From a virus, in IMG/VR virus record IMGVR_UViG_3300030451_002137, positions 1 to 32,064 of that record: a DNA stretch of 32,064 nucleotides; one strand, written 5' to 3'. Position numbers and translations under genes: made by a program. Each line of letters starts with the position of its first letter. Position 1 is the first letter of the stretch. Under the pieces are notes generated by a model. The model made no database searches. It saw only the letters and a list, made by a program, of their open reading frames with translations, and was not told the origin of the DNA. Of the stretch, positions 8,988 through 19,255 are shown in pieces.

Positions 8988-10675
8988 TATGTATTAACAC
9001 CTCCTCCAGTAAGATAGTTTTGTGCGTTCATAAATCTGTTTTGAAATTTTGCTGCTGCAGTTCTTAATCCATTATTAGTATTAACTGCACCAATCCTACC
9101 TGCTAATTCTGTTTCTAATATTTTATTAAATTCTAACTCTGCGTTGTAAGTTTCTAATTTAGGTTGATTATATTTTTCTCTTAAATATTCTTCTGTAGCA
9201 GATATGTACTGTAAACCAGTAGATGTTGTTCTTATTCTTTCTTCTTCTACTGCAGTTTTATATTCTTCATATTCTGCTAATGCTTTTACATATAAACTTT
9301 TGTCCTCAAAATCTTCTATCTTTGGTGGTTCTGTGACAGTTGCTAGTTTTTCTTCTGAAGGTAAAACGCTTTGAAACAAATCAATTTGTTTATCTATTTC
9401 TGCTTCTCTTCTAGCTTCTTTTTGTCTTGTTTCTAATAAATATTTACCAAATCTTACTGCATCTGATGATGTCATAGTTAATCCCAATTTATTAAAATAA
9501 GAAGATAGTTCTGCTTCCATTTCTACTTCAGAAGGGTTAACTAAATTATAAGACCTTTTTTTCCAATATGGAGTACCTGCACCTGATAGAGTATCTATCT
9601 CATCTATTTCAGTTTTCTTATCTATTAAACTTTTGACAACACCTTTTTTGTTAGAACCAAATCCTAAGTTATCCCAATGTGAAAAATCTGAATTATAATC
9701 TGTAACTAAATTGTCGTACATATCTGGATTCAAAGCATTTGCTAAAACGCTGTTATTAGCTTCTGACATTAATAACGCTAGAAAAGTTATCTCAACATTA
9801 TTACTACTTAACCTTCCTTCATTTTCTATTAGTGGTGCATATTGCTCTCTATCAATAAGAATCATAAAATCATGTAATTCTTTTATCTGTGATGCAGACA
9901 ACTCTAGTGCTAATTTATCTGCATCTCCTAACTTAAATACTGCATTAACAATGTTTCCTGCTCTGTCTGTTATAGGGTCGCTTTCTAAATCATAAGCACT
10001 TACAAAAACACCATCTTTACCAATAACATATCCCTCTGACAATCCATAATATTCACTTGCAACTTGTCCTTCTGCTGTTGCTTCAAAACTAAGAAAATCT
10101 TGTGCGGTTAATCCTGTTATTTCTGAATCTACAACAAGTGCATTTACAGCAGATTCTTTTTGGTCAGAATCTTCAAATATTTGATACAACATAAGCAATT
10201 CTGATGTGTCAAAATTTAAAATTTCTTGATTATAAAGTTCATCCCCCATAGCATTTGAAGTTGCTTCATCTACTTTTCTAAAAGCGTTGTAAATTACTGT
10301 GTGTAAATCAGGTATTGTGACTGCATCTGCAGCACCATACTTATAAAATGCAGGACCAGATAATTCTGAAAATTGACCTTCTCGTATAATAGTTGCTAAT
10401 GCGTTTTCTTCTTTAGTAAGATTTATTCCATAATCTGCACTATTTTCTAATAAGTCAGACAATGTTAATGGTTGTAATGGTTCTCCTTCATATCCTGTTC
10501 TTTGAGCATTTGAAGCATCAAATTCCGCAACAATTACTACAGTCACAATATCTTCAATAATATCTGATACTGTTTTCCCTATTAATTCTTCAGGGTTTGC
10601 TTTATACCAATCTAATAACTCACCCCAATATATTCTCCTACCTTCTTTTTTATCTGATTCAACATAAACACTCAT
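8987..10675 (-). CDS. Putative virion protein, 562 aa, coiled-coil rich
   Basis: Follows the 2072-aa gene after a 3-bp gap and overlaps the 304-aa gene by one base. The protein is acidic and helical. A long charged segment from about 400 to 500 (clusters such as EEYKTAVEEERIR) is likely coiled coil. The C-terminus, RFMNAQNYLTGGGVNT, carries the Phe- and Gly-rich ending often seen on phage structural proteins. No catalytic or membrane motif was seen. Function is inferred only from context: a structural, neck or internal core protein. Confidence 0.55.
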   Translation of the reverse strand: MSVYVESDKKEGRRIYWGELLDWYKANPEELIGKTVSDIIEDIVTVVIVAEFDASNAQRTGYEGEPLQPLTLSDLLENSADYGINLTKEENALATIIREGQFSELSGPAFYKYGAADAVTIPDLHTVIYNAFRKVDEATSNAMGDELYNQEILNFDTSELLMLYQIFEDSDQKESAVNALVVDSEITGLTAQDFLSFEATAEGQVASEYYGLSEGYVIGKDGVFVSAYDLESDPITDRAGNIVNAVFKLGDADKLALELSASQIKELHDFMILIDREQYAPLIENEGRLSSNNVEITFLALLMSEANNSVLANALNPDMYDNLVTDYNSDFSHWDNLGFGSNKKGVVKSLIDKKTEIDEIDTLSGAGTPYWKKRSYNLVNPSEVEMEAELSSYFNKLGLTMTSSDAVRFGKYLLETRQKEARREAEIDKQIDLFQSVLPSEEKLATVTEPPKIEDFEDKSLYVKALAEYEEYKTAVEEERIRTTSTGLQYISATEEYLREKYNQPKLETYNAELEFNKILETELAGRIGAVNTNNGLRTAAAKFQNRFMNAQNYLTGGGVNT

Positions 10676-10678
10676 GTA

Positions 10679-13600
10679 CTAATCCCCATACCTCTTGTTA
10701 TTTGTTTCTCTATAAAATACACCATAATACATATTACTCCAATGGTAGTCTGGAGATGGATATTTTCTAATCAATTCCATAGCATATGCGTGTAATTCAT
10801 TTCTAATATCATAAGCCCAATCTCTTTCACCAACGACATATGCACCATCAACAACTTGATTTGGTGGCACAGTTATACCTTTGTAAGTACCACCATTTCT
10901 TTGTAATCTAATAAATCTATCTCTTTCTTTTAGATACATTTGTAGTGGTATATTTGTAGGACTTTGACTAAAAAACTCATCTTTATCCCATTGATATGCT
11001 TCTACTATTTTCTGTTCCCATTCAGCAGGGTTAACAGTTTCACCTAATGAACCAAATGCTTGTACACCATACTCCAATTCTTTTTCAGTTCTAAATCTGG
11101 ATAAAACACCTTCTGGGTCTGTAATATTAGGATTTGCTTTTATTCTTGCTTTTTCTTGTTTTAATTCAAGTTGTAACAATGTTTGTTTTAATAAATTTCC
11201 ATACTGACTTGGCTTTAATCTTTCATTAGCATCTAAATAAGCATCATAAGAAAACTCATCATCCCAACTATCTGGAAAATGATAAATACCTGTTAATGGA
11301 AATTTATTTAACAATGGTTCATTTTCTTCTGATGACCAAAATTTATACGCATCTTTTGTTACAGGTCTATTACCAACTCTTGCTGTTTTTCTAGCATTTA
11401 GCGGTACAGGGTTTATACCATACTTATCAATAAATTGATTAGTTGTTGTGTAATAATCGTAATCATTTTCTACTAACATCTCTGAATACTTTTGTGTTAA
11501 TGCTTGTATCTGCCACCATCTACCATCTTTATCTTCTAATTCATATCTTGGTTGTACACCAGTAGGTAGTGAAAACTTAGCACCACCTCTAAATATCCAA
11601 TGATTTGATGCAGCTTGTTCTGCTTGTTCCCATGCTTTATCTTGCGATACAGGGTCATCAGGTGTCCATTCACCTGCATAATATAACATTGTGTATATAT
11701 CCATTACTGTTCCAAAATAAGCATTTGCATATTCTTCATTGTCTAAAATATCTCTAGCAATATCAGAACCTTTAATAATATCTCTAGCCCAACCTACTTG
11801 GTCTAATATTGAAAATCTTTCTCTTCTATCTCCAAAAGAACCTAATATAAATTCTTCTAATGTTTCTGGTGGATTAACCCCATAACGATATGTAAATGTT
11901 CTATAAGGAACAGTTACCGACCAACCAAAACCAGGAGAATAACCATTAGCAGCTACTAAGTTAAGTCCTGATACATAACCTTGTGGTCTAACTCTTACAC
12001 CTTCTTCCATATAATTGTCACCTAAAAATGCAGTCTGTAATGGTCCGCCTACTTTACCTAATGCACTAGACATATTTTTATCTCCTTGTTCTTGCAATTT
12101 TCTATTTAAAAATTTAGGTATTCCTAATGTCATAATATTAAATACATCAACCCAGTTAAACATTAGTTCACCTGATACTGGGTCCTCTTCAAAAAATCCA
12201 TTTTGACTATCCCATGGTTTACCTTCTTCACCTGCTTGAATAGCTAAATTTGCTCTATAAAATTTTTGTGGATTGTCTTTAACTAAGTTAGACCATGTTT
12301 TGGGAACTTCTGCCCATATTTCTGGAAATGGAACATAAGTTTTAAATACATCTGATGCCACATGTCTATCAGAACTTGCATATAACAAATCACTTACAAA
12401 CTCTAACGCTTTTGATTTCAATCTAAGGTCCATATCATCTAAAGTCATAATTGATTCTTTAGGGTCAATAGGTGTTGTTTCTATAGCATTTTGTATTTGT
12501 TTATTTAAGTCAGAACCTTTTAACCATTTATTAGCAAATACTGCTAATTCTTGTCTTGCATCTTTTGTTAAAAATGGTATTTCATCTTTTGATAAATGAA
12601 AATACGCCCATTTAAATAATGGCTCTCTGTTTAAAGTGTCTGATGGTCTTGTAAGCAACATACTGTAAGCATCTCTTAAAAATATATCTAGTGCTTCTCC
12701 AAGATTTTGTGCTTTAACTCCATCTGTCAGATACTCTTTGTTCATGTTTCCTGCAAGTTCTGCAGCACCCAATTTTAAATCTACAATATCTTTTTGAAAT
12801 GCTTTTTTAAAGGAAGGCATAAAACTATTAATAAAACTTTTTTTAGCAGTATTTATATTTACTTTTCTTGCAAACTCTACAAAATCTTCGCCATCTATAA
12901 ATCCACCATTAGCAATAAAATCTAATACTTGTCTTGAACCTTGTGATAAATCTACTTCGTATGTGTGAAATAAAAATTCGCCTTCATCACTTTTTTTAAG
13001 TATGTCGCCATATCTACTCATTATCTCGTTACCTGCATCATCAAATATTTTTATTGTAGGATTTCCTTGTAGTTGACCTATTCTATATGCTGCAGCTTTA
13101 ACATACTTTTCTATACCGCCTTCTTTAAGTAATTCTTTACGCATATTAAAATCTTCAGATTTTTTAATAAGCTGTTCTATGTATTCTTTTCCTGTTTTTG
13201 TATTCTGCAACCAACTGACTGTTTCATCTACACCATCCCTTGCAACACGAATATGTAATTCATCAGTTGCTAAATTTAATATTCTTGTAGTAAAAAACCT
13301 CCACCATTCAGGTCTTATGTTTCCACTTGCATCATATTTAGTAACTGTGTCGTAAAAATCATCTCTAATTTGATTTCTAGTTCTACCAGGTCTAAGTCTT
13401 TGTATTATAGATTGGTCTGCTGATGCTTTCATAAATTCATCAGTATGTTTAAAAAATGTTCCATTAACTCTTGCAGATGCAAATGTTCCAGGAGAAGAAT
13501 CTACAATTTGTTTTAACACACTAAAATTTTCTTGATATAGATATTCCATTACATTTTTATTTACTACTGTGTACATATCTACATCTGATGTTAAATAATC

Positions 13601-16600
13601 TTTAATACTTCTTGTTTTTGCAGCAGCAGCTTCTGTAACTTCTTCAGTAAGATATATAAGATAACCTTCATCTATTTCATCTAATAATGGTTTTAAATCA
13701 TTTGGTAAAGCGTTACCTAAACTATCAATAACATTTCTAGGAATAAATACTGATTGTTGATGTCCTTTTATTCCTAGTATTATTGTATTTTGTATTTGCC
13801 TTATAGTGTCACGAAGTGCTAAATCACCTTCTTTTGTAATTTTAGGAACTGCAACGCTAACATCAAAATTCCATACTTTGTTAGTAGCATCCCAATAATA
13901 TCCTAAAACATGTCGTTCCTTTTCTAACAATGCTTTAACTTTAGGGTCAGATATATAATCTTCTAATATTATTTTTAAAGCATTTTCTCTACTTGTGTTG
14001 TTTATTAATGCTTGTTGATTTACATAATCATCTGTAATTGTTTTTTGTAATGGCTTGTAAGGTGAAACATAACCTATTGTGTCATCTGCATATTTAAGTG
14101 GGTCTTTTTGATTTAATGCAAAAGAACCACCTGCTGTATCTGTAGTGTTTATCATAGCTGATAGCTCATCAGCAACTTGACTTACTGTTTTTTTATTTAT
14201 TACACCATCATCTAAAAGTGTTTTAAGTTCTCCTACAATATCTTCAAACTCCCAATATCTTGCATCATCACCTTGTAAAACAGCTTTTAAGTACCGACCA
14301 CCTACTTGACCTTCTATATTGACACCTAAATTTAAAGTTTTTAATATTTGTTGTATTTCTTCATAACTAACTTTTTTTAAACCATCAATTAACTCATCAT
14401 TACCTAAAAGTTCTACAATGTCTGCAACTTCATCTTTCATAATTCGTGTGTTAAAAATAACATTTTTTGTAGAATCAACAAGAGTAACAGTTGGGTTGTC
14501 TGCTCTACCTAACATTTTCATCATAAATGGATTTAACAGATGATATTCATATGGATGGTTTACTACTGTAGGCACACCTTTAAAAAACATTCTTGCGTGT
14601 TCTTCTCCAGGAACACGAATTGCTAACGCTGCTCTAAGCATCCAAGCAGGTTTTAACACTCTTTGTTGTACAATGTCATTGTAAATAAAACGCAGTCTGC
14701 CTTCTGGTGCAATTTGTTCTATTCCTCTTGTTCTCCAAGATTTTTCAAGTCCTCTTTTTGGTATCTTTGCATATTGCAATATTTCTTGTGCTGTTTCCCA
14801 CGACATAGGTTGAGAAAACACTTCTCTCATACGACTACCTCTAGGTCCAACTACTCTTCTAAAAGTAGATGTTGCTCTAAGTAAATCTTCGTAATCTGGC
14901 AATACCGCATAATGTTCTGCCATTTCTCTTAAAGAAAATGCTGTAGGTACTGCTTCATTTATTTGACTAATAATATTTCCATCTGCATCAGTAATAGAAG
15001 ATGTATTAATTTTTGTTCCAGGAAACTGCAAAGGTATTCCTTTTTCGCCATAAAAATACATTCTTTCTCTACTTTCATCTTGAAATACTTTTAGTATGTA
15101 ATCAAATAATTCATCTTCATCTGTTAAATCAGGATTAGATTTTTGTATAGAATCTTCCATAGTTTTAAATACTTTATTTACTACAGCATTTACTTCATTT
15201 TGATTCGTAGCTTTTAATAATTGAAATATTATTTCATCTCTTTGTGCGTAATCAGCACCTGATATTTTCATTAATCTATCTAAATTATCTGCTGTTTCTG
15301 TCATTAGATTTACAGATGCAATTCTTGATGGTGCTAAACCAAATGCTCTTTTAAGTTTTACTGGTAATACACCTGTTAACTGTCCTGTTAAACCAACAAC
15401 ACCACCAAAAGGATTATTAGTTCTTTTACCTATTAACGCACCAATAGTTCTACGAAGTGGTGCAATATCTGTAGATTTAACACCAGGTAATGTTTCAATA
15501 AGTTTGTTAGCTAATGTTGGTAATGCTTTTGGTTGTACTGGTAATTTGTTAAGAGGTCTTGTATTAATTAATTCATTCATTACTTTTGCATTAAAATAAG
15601 TGCCAGAATATGGTGCTAGTAATATACCTTCTAAATCACCACCACGCATAAGACTTTTAACAACTTCACGCATAACATCTTCATCTTTAACACCTACTAA
15701 TAATTTTTTAACATAGGGGTCTATGTTTCTAAGTTGCGGTATGTCGTTTAATCTAGCAATAGAATCGTTTTTGGTAAGACCAGTAATAAAATCTGCACCC
15801 CATTTTGAATTTAATATTTCATCTGCGGTTTTACCAAAAACCATTCTTCTAGCTTCTTTACCAGTTTTTCCGAATGGTAAAGCAGTTCTAATAGCTCTTC
15901 CACCTTTTGTAGTTCTATTTACATATGCTGTTCTTTCTGCTGTAGATACAATAGACCTTGCACCTGATTTAACACCTGCACCATAAGCAAATAACCAGTT
16001 AGTAGGGTCAGCACCTAATCTAAATACACCATCTACTAAAGCTGAAGTTAAAGAATAAGCAACAGAACCTTTTGGTGCATAAGTACCTGCAAGTATTCTA
16101 CCTGGAGATATATTTACATCTCCTGCAACTTTTGTTTCATATTTAAATTGATTTTCATCTTCTGAAAACTCTTGTGTTATAGGATTTCCATAAACTGCTG
16201 CTGCTTCTCTTTTAGCAATTCTTGGTGATTTTCCCTGTTGTAGTGCTTGTTTATAAATTTCTGTGCTTTCTAATTCTAAAGAATCTGGTAAAAATCCAGT
16301 ACCTAAGTTTCTTATACCATATTTTTCTTTTGATTCTTTTGCTCTAGCAAATTCTGTTAAACCATATTCTTCTCTAGCTCTTTTATACTCATCAGCAAAT
16401 TTATCTCCTAAAGATACTCTTCTATTTATATCACCTAATTCTTTAGTAAAAGCTACACCTGCAAATCCACTTTTTAAAACACCCTTAACTATATTTGTAT
16501 CTGTAGCTTGTGATGCAACTGCTGCTGATTTAAAACCTCTTGATATTGCTTGAAAAGGTGCTTCTAAAGCTAACATAGCACTTTGTGTAAATCTTTTAAA

Positions 16601-16897
16601 TGGATTTACATCAGTAATTACTTTTTCTCTGTCTTGTTTTTCTTGTGAACTAAATTGTTTTGCAGCAACATCTAATAACATTTCATCATCTGCATCTATA
16701 CCCATTTGCGGTAAATATGCAACTAATCGTTTATCCAATGTAGGATATGTACGACTTATATCTGCTGCTCTTTCTGCTACTTCAGGATTTCCAGTTAGTT
16801 GTTTTGTAAATAACGCTTCTTCTTTTTTATTAGCAGTAGATTGTTTAGAGTAATATTCTTCCAATCCTGGTGGAATAAAGAAATATGGTTTTACCAT
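10679..16897 (-). CDS. Giant virion protein, 2072 aa
   Basis: The longest gene of the window, an intact 6.2-kb frame with its ATG overlapping the stop of the 126-aa gene. Residues 51-59 (YPTLDKRLV) share a motif with the 360-aa protein. Further on are segments of a type I recall from about 2000-aa structural proteins of actinobacteriophages: a stretch around 280-305 (AYSLTSALVDGVFRLGADPT) and one near 760-790 (AIRVPGEEHARMFFKGVPTV). That recall is not a search. There are several moderately hydrophobic patches but no clear enzyme motif. It probably forms part of an internal core, an injection apparatus or a tail component. There is no recognisable ribosome site, so coupling to the upstream gene is likely. 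Confidence 0.65.
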   Translation of the reverse strand: MVKPYFFIPPGLEEYYSKQSTANKKEEALFTKQLTGNPEVAERAADISRTYPTLDKRLVAYLPQMGIDADDEMLLDVAAKQFSSQEKQDREKVITDVNPFKRFTQSAMLALEAPFQAISRGFKSAAVASQATDTNIVKGVLKSGFAGVAFTKELGDINRRVSLGDKFADEYKRAREEYGLTEFARAKESKEKYGIRNLGTGFLPDSLELESTEIYKQALQQGKSPRIAKREAAAVYGNPITQEFSEDENQFKYETKVAGDVNISPGRILAGTYAPKGSVAYSLTSALVDGVFRLGADPTNWLFAYGAGVKSGARSIVSTAERTAYVNRTTKGGRAIRTALPFGKTGKEARRMVFGKTADEILNSKWGADFITGLTKNDSIARLNDIPQLRNIDPYVKKLLVGVKDEDVMREVVKSLMRGGDLEGILLAPYSGTYFNAKVMNELINTRPLNKLPVQPKALPTLANKLIETLPGVKSTDIAPLRRTIGALIGKRTNNPFGGVVGLTGQLTGVLPVKLKRAFGLAPSRIASVNLMTETADNLDRLMKISGADYAQRDEIIFQLLKATNQNEVNAVVNKVFKTMEDSIQKSNPDLTDEDELFDYILKVFQDESRERMYFYGEKGIPLQFPGTKINTSSITDADGNIISQINEAVPTAFSLREMAEHYAVLPDYEDLLRATSTFRRVVGPRGSRMREVFSQPMSWETAQEILQYAKIPKRGLEKSWRTRGIEQIAPEGRLRFIYNDIVQQRVLKPAWMLRAALAIRVPGEEHARMFFKGVPTVVNHPYEYHLLNPFMMKMLGRADNPTVTLVDSTKNVIFNTRIMKDEVADIVELLGNDELIDGLKKVSYEEIQQILKTLNLGVNIEGQVGGRYLKAVLQGDDARYWEFEDIVGELKTLLDDGVINKKTVSQVADELSAMINTTDTAGGSFALNQKDPLKYADDTIGYVSPYKPLQKTITDDYVNQQALINNTSRENALKIILEDYISDPKVKALLEKERHVLGYYWDATNKVWNFDVSVAVPKITKEGDLALRDTIRQIQNTIILGIKGHQQSVFIPRNVIDSLGNALPNDLKPLLDEIDEGYLIYLTEEVTEAAAAKTRSIKDYLTSDVDMYTVVNKNVMEYLYQENFSVLKQIVDSSPGTFASARVNGTFFKHTDEFMKASADQSIIQRLRPGRTRNQIRDDFYDTVTKYDASGNIRPEWWRFFTTRILNLATDELHIRVARDGVDETVSWLQNTKTGKEYIEQLIKKSEDFNMRKELLKEGGIEKYVKAAAYRIGQLQGNPTIKIFDDAGNEIMSRYGDILKKSDEGEFLFHTYEVDLSQGSRQVLDFIANGGFIDGEDFVEFARKVNINTAKKSFINSFMPSFKKAFQKDIVDLKLGAAELAGNMNKEYLTDGVKAQNLGEALDIFLRDAYSMLLTRPSDTLNREPLFKWAYFHLSKDEIPFLTKDARQELAVFANKWLKGSDLNKQIQNAIETTPIDPKESIMTLDDMDLRLKSKALEFVSDLLYASSDRHVASDVFKTYVPFPEIWAEVPKTWSNLVKDNPQKFYRANLAIQAGEEGKPWDSQNGFFEEDPVSGELMFNWVDVFNIMTLGIPKFLNRKLQEQGDKNMSSALGKVGGPLQTAFLGDNYMEEGVRVRPQGYVSGLNLVAANGYSPGFGWSVTVPYRTFTYRYGVNPPETLEEFILGSFGDRRERFSILDQVGWARDIIKGSDIARDILDNEEYANAYFGTVMDIYTMLYYAGEWTPDDPVSQDKAWEQAEQAASNHWIFRGGAKFSLPTGVQPRYELEDKDGRWWQIQALTQKYSEMLVENDYDYYTTTNQFIDKYGINPVPLNARKTARVGNRPVTKDAYKFWSSEENEPLLNKFPLTGIYHFPDSWDDEFSYDAYLDANERLKPSQYGNLLKQTLLQLELKQEKARIKANPNITDPEGVLSRFRTEKELEYGVQAFGSLGETVNPAEWEQKIVEAYQWDKDEFFSQSPTNIPLQMYLKERDRFIRLQRNGGTYKGITVPPNQVVDGAYVVGERDWAYDIRNELHAYAMELIRKYPSPDYHWSNMYYGVFYRETNNKRYGD

Positions 16898-17278
16898 TTA
16901 CGAATCCAGTAATTGGTCAAATATAGGGTCTGGAAATATGTTCCTTGCTGCCATTAAAAAATTATCTACTGTATTTGTAACAATAGGTTCTGGACCATTA
17001 TTACCTGGACCAAATGGAATACCTGCTGTAATAGGTTCACTTGGTCTATTTGTAGGTGCTGATAATGAAATAGGTTGTGGTGTAACACCTCTATTTATTG
17101 GACCTGGAGGACCAGTATCTATAGGTGCAGTTCCACCAACTGCAGCTATTTGATTTTCTATAGCTGTAGTTTGTCCTGTTGGGTCGCCTTCTTTTCTAGG
17201 TGGTGCAACAATATCTTGATACGCACCTCCACCTGTCATGTCAGTTGCTTCTTTAAGTTCTTTGCTTTTTCTTACCAT
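16898..17278 (-). CDS. Pro/Gly-rich 126-aa protein downstream of portal
   Basis: Low-complexity protein rich in Pro, Gly, Thr and Ile with a short basic start (MVRKSKELKEA) and a hydrophobic C-terminal helix (NFLMAARNIFPDPIFDQLL). It overlaps the 67-aa gene by 7 bp and ends at the start of the 2072-aa gene. Small disordered proteins with one terminal helix at this place could be scaffold or connector partners of the portal. I do not recognise the family. Confidence 0.55.
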   Translation of the reverse strand: MVRKSKELKEATDMTGGGAYQDIVAPPRKEGDPTGQTTAIENQIAAVGGTAPIDTGPPGPINRGVTPQPISLSAPTNRPSEPITAGIPFGPGNNGPEPIVTNTVDNFLMAARNIFPDPIFDQLLDS

Positions 17279-17475
17279 AATTTATCTCCTAAATCTGGAT
17301 TGTATTCATATTCAAATACTAAATTTATAAAAAAATGTGGATGCGGTGTTGGCAAAGTAATAAATTGTTTCATTACTGTACTTGAATTATTTTCTTCTCC
17401 AACATATACATCTTCTGACCAATCTTCTTGATTTATAATATCAAAAAATGTTTGTACTACTTTATCTTCATCCAC
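17272..17475 (-). CDS. 67-aa hypothetical protein between portal and downstream virion genes
   Basis: Acidic, with an aromatic-rich second half (HPHFFINLVFEYEYNP). It overlaps the portal gene by 8 bp and the next gene by 7 bp, so all three are translated as a coupled set. No known motif was seen. Its reality is supported by the tight overlaps on both sides and by the absence of a competing frame. Confidence 0.5.
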   Translation of the reverse strand: MDEDKVVQTFFDIINQEDWSEDVYVGEENNSSTVMKQFITLPTPHPHFFINLVFEYEYNPDLGDKLW

Positions 17476-19255
17476 CAGGAACTCCTTGTGGTTGTGGTGG
17501 ACCTGCTTGTCCTAATGCACCTAATACTTGTGCTATACCTGCAGGTTGACCACCTGGTCCTGGAGGAATTTCTGGTCCTCCTTGTCCAAGTAGTGCTTGT
17601 TCTTCTGGTGAAGGTTCTTCACCTTCTGCTGTATAAAATTTGTCTAATATCTCTGACATCTTTTGTGGATTTTTTCTAATTTCTATAGCTGCCAATGTAG
17701 CTTTAGGATTGCCTTGTGCAGCTTGTGACATTAATGATTCAAACAATACTGTTTCTGCTTTTTCTGCAGATATACGCTGTTGTATTTTTGTAATGTTATC
17801 TAAACCATCCATGTTTTCTTGTAAAGTTTGTGTGTCAATAATTCCTTGTTGTTTTAATTGCAAACCTGTAATAATTTTTTGTGGCTCATCAAAACCTGCC
17901 ATAACACCATACACTCTTCGTGTTTCGTAAACTTCTTTTATATCATTGTTAGGTGTATAGCTTTCTTTGTAAGCTGTGCCTTTGTGCCTACCTGCAATAG
18001 GTTTTCTTGTGTTGCCAAACATAACTTCATCATATTCAAGTCGTTTAGCATCTAATTCTTGTAACGCTTCTTTAAGAACTGTTTGATATTCTCTTACATG
18101 TAGAGATGCAGATTGTCCTAGTTCTTCTAATCCTCTACCAGTAACAAAAGCGTTTGGAGATTGTCCATCATCTGATACAGGATATGCTGCACCAAGTCGC
18201 AGGTGTCTTTCAAGTCTATCTACTTGTTGAAATAATTGATAAGGTAAATTGTTGACTGGCTTTGACACTTGCGAACCAGGTGTTAGATAGTTAACAGCAA
18301 ATCTGCCTTTTCTATATTTTCCTGATTCAATCTCACCAACAATATTTGTTTCTGTAAATACTGCATCTTCCATAGCAATAGTTCCAAGTATGTTAATCTT
18401 TGCCATGTTTGCCATAAGACCTGTTATGTGTTGAAACTGTGATTGCATTTGGTCAAACGCATATCGTTTTGCTATAACAAAACAAGGACCTGATGACAAT
18501 ATGTTTGGCATAAAATCTATAATTTTTTTGTTTTCTGGTAAAAACACATATGTGCCTTCTTTATCTTTATATTCAACAACTACTTTTCCATGTCCTGTTG
18601 AGTTAGCCCAACTACCTGCTCTATCTGTAGAATCTAATAAAGCAGAGTATGGATTTTGAAATCCATTATTATCTTCTGCTTGATATATGTATGGTTTAGC
18701 TTCAGGATATTGTTCTGCTAGTAAATTATGCGGAACTCTACGAATTATTGCTAACTCACTAGGTTGTTGGTCATTACCAAATGTTCCTGGATAGCAAGTA
18801 AAAGGGTCTTGTAATTCTGCATATGGATATGGGTTTCCATCTTTATCTCTTCTGTGTCCTATAGTCCAAACTACAAAACCATAACCTGGCAACCATCTAG
18901 CTGCTTGTGGTAATTGCATATGTAGTTTTTGAAATTTGTCGTATGCTAAAACAATTCTTTCCAGTTTTTCTGATTTTTTTCTAGCTCTTTCGCTATCTTT
19001 TTCATTTATAATATCTACTTTTAAATCAGGACTTCTACCAAGTTTTTGTGCAAATCTTTCTAATGCAGTTAAAAATAAATTAGGTGCAGGTAACTCGTGA
19101 TATTCAACATTAACACTATTACCTAACAATGCTTTTACTGCTGCTTCTCCACCATTCATAATGTCACGAATCCTAGACCTATCAATCATTTGTTCTTGAT
19201 TGATTACTCTTAGGTAATCTATTTTGTCATAAAGTGTTTCGCTATTAAGTGGCAT
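17468..19255 (-). CDS. Putative portal protein, 595 aa
   Basis: The gene directly follows TerL (adjacent at 19255/19256), the usual place of the portal, and the length is in the normal range. The protein is mostly helical with a central mixed region. The C-terminal 50 residues are extremely Pro/Gly/Gln-rich (GGPEIPPGPGGQPAG) and probably unstructured. By family knowledge it would form the dodecameric ring at the packaging vertex through which TerL pumps DNA. Identification rests on position, size and general composition rather than on a diagnostic motif. Confidence 0.7.
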   Translation of the reverse strand: MPLNSETLYDKIDYLRVINQEQMIDRSRIRDIMNGGEAAVKALLGNSVNVEYHELPAPNLFLTALERFAQKLGRSPDLKVDIINEKDSERARKKSEKLERIVLAYDKFQKLHMQLPQAARWLPGYGFVVWTIGHRRDKDGNPYPYAELQDPFTCYPGTFGNDQQPSELAIIRRVPHNLLAEQYPEAKPYIYQAEDNNGFQNPYSALLDSTDRAGSWANSTGHGKVVVEYKDKEGTYVFLPENKKIIDFMPNILSSGPCFVIAKRYAFDQMQSQFQHITGLMANMAKINILGTIAMEDAVFTETNIVGEIESGKYRKGRFAVNYLTPGSQVSKPVNNLPYQLFQQVDRLERHLRLGAAYPVSDDGQSPNAFVTGRGLEELGQSASLHVREYQTVLKEALQELDAKRLEYDEVMFGNTRKPIAGRHKGTAYKESYTPNNDIKEVYETRRVYGVMAGFDEPQKIITGLQLKQQGIIDTQTLQENMDGLDNITKIQQRISAEKAETVLFESLMSQAAQGNPKATLAAIEIRKNPQKMSEILDKFYTAEGEEPSPEEQALLGQGGPEIPPGPGGQPAGIAQVLGALGQAGPPQPQGVPGG

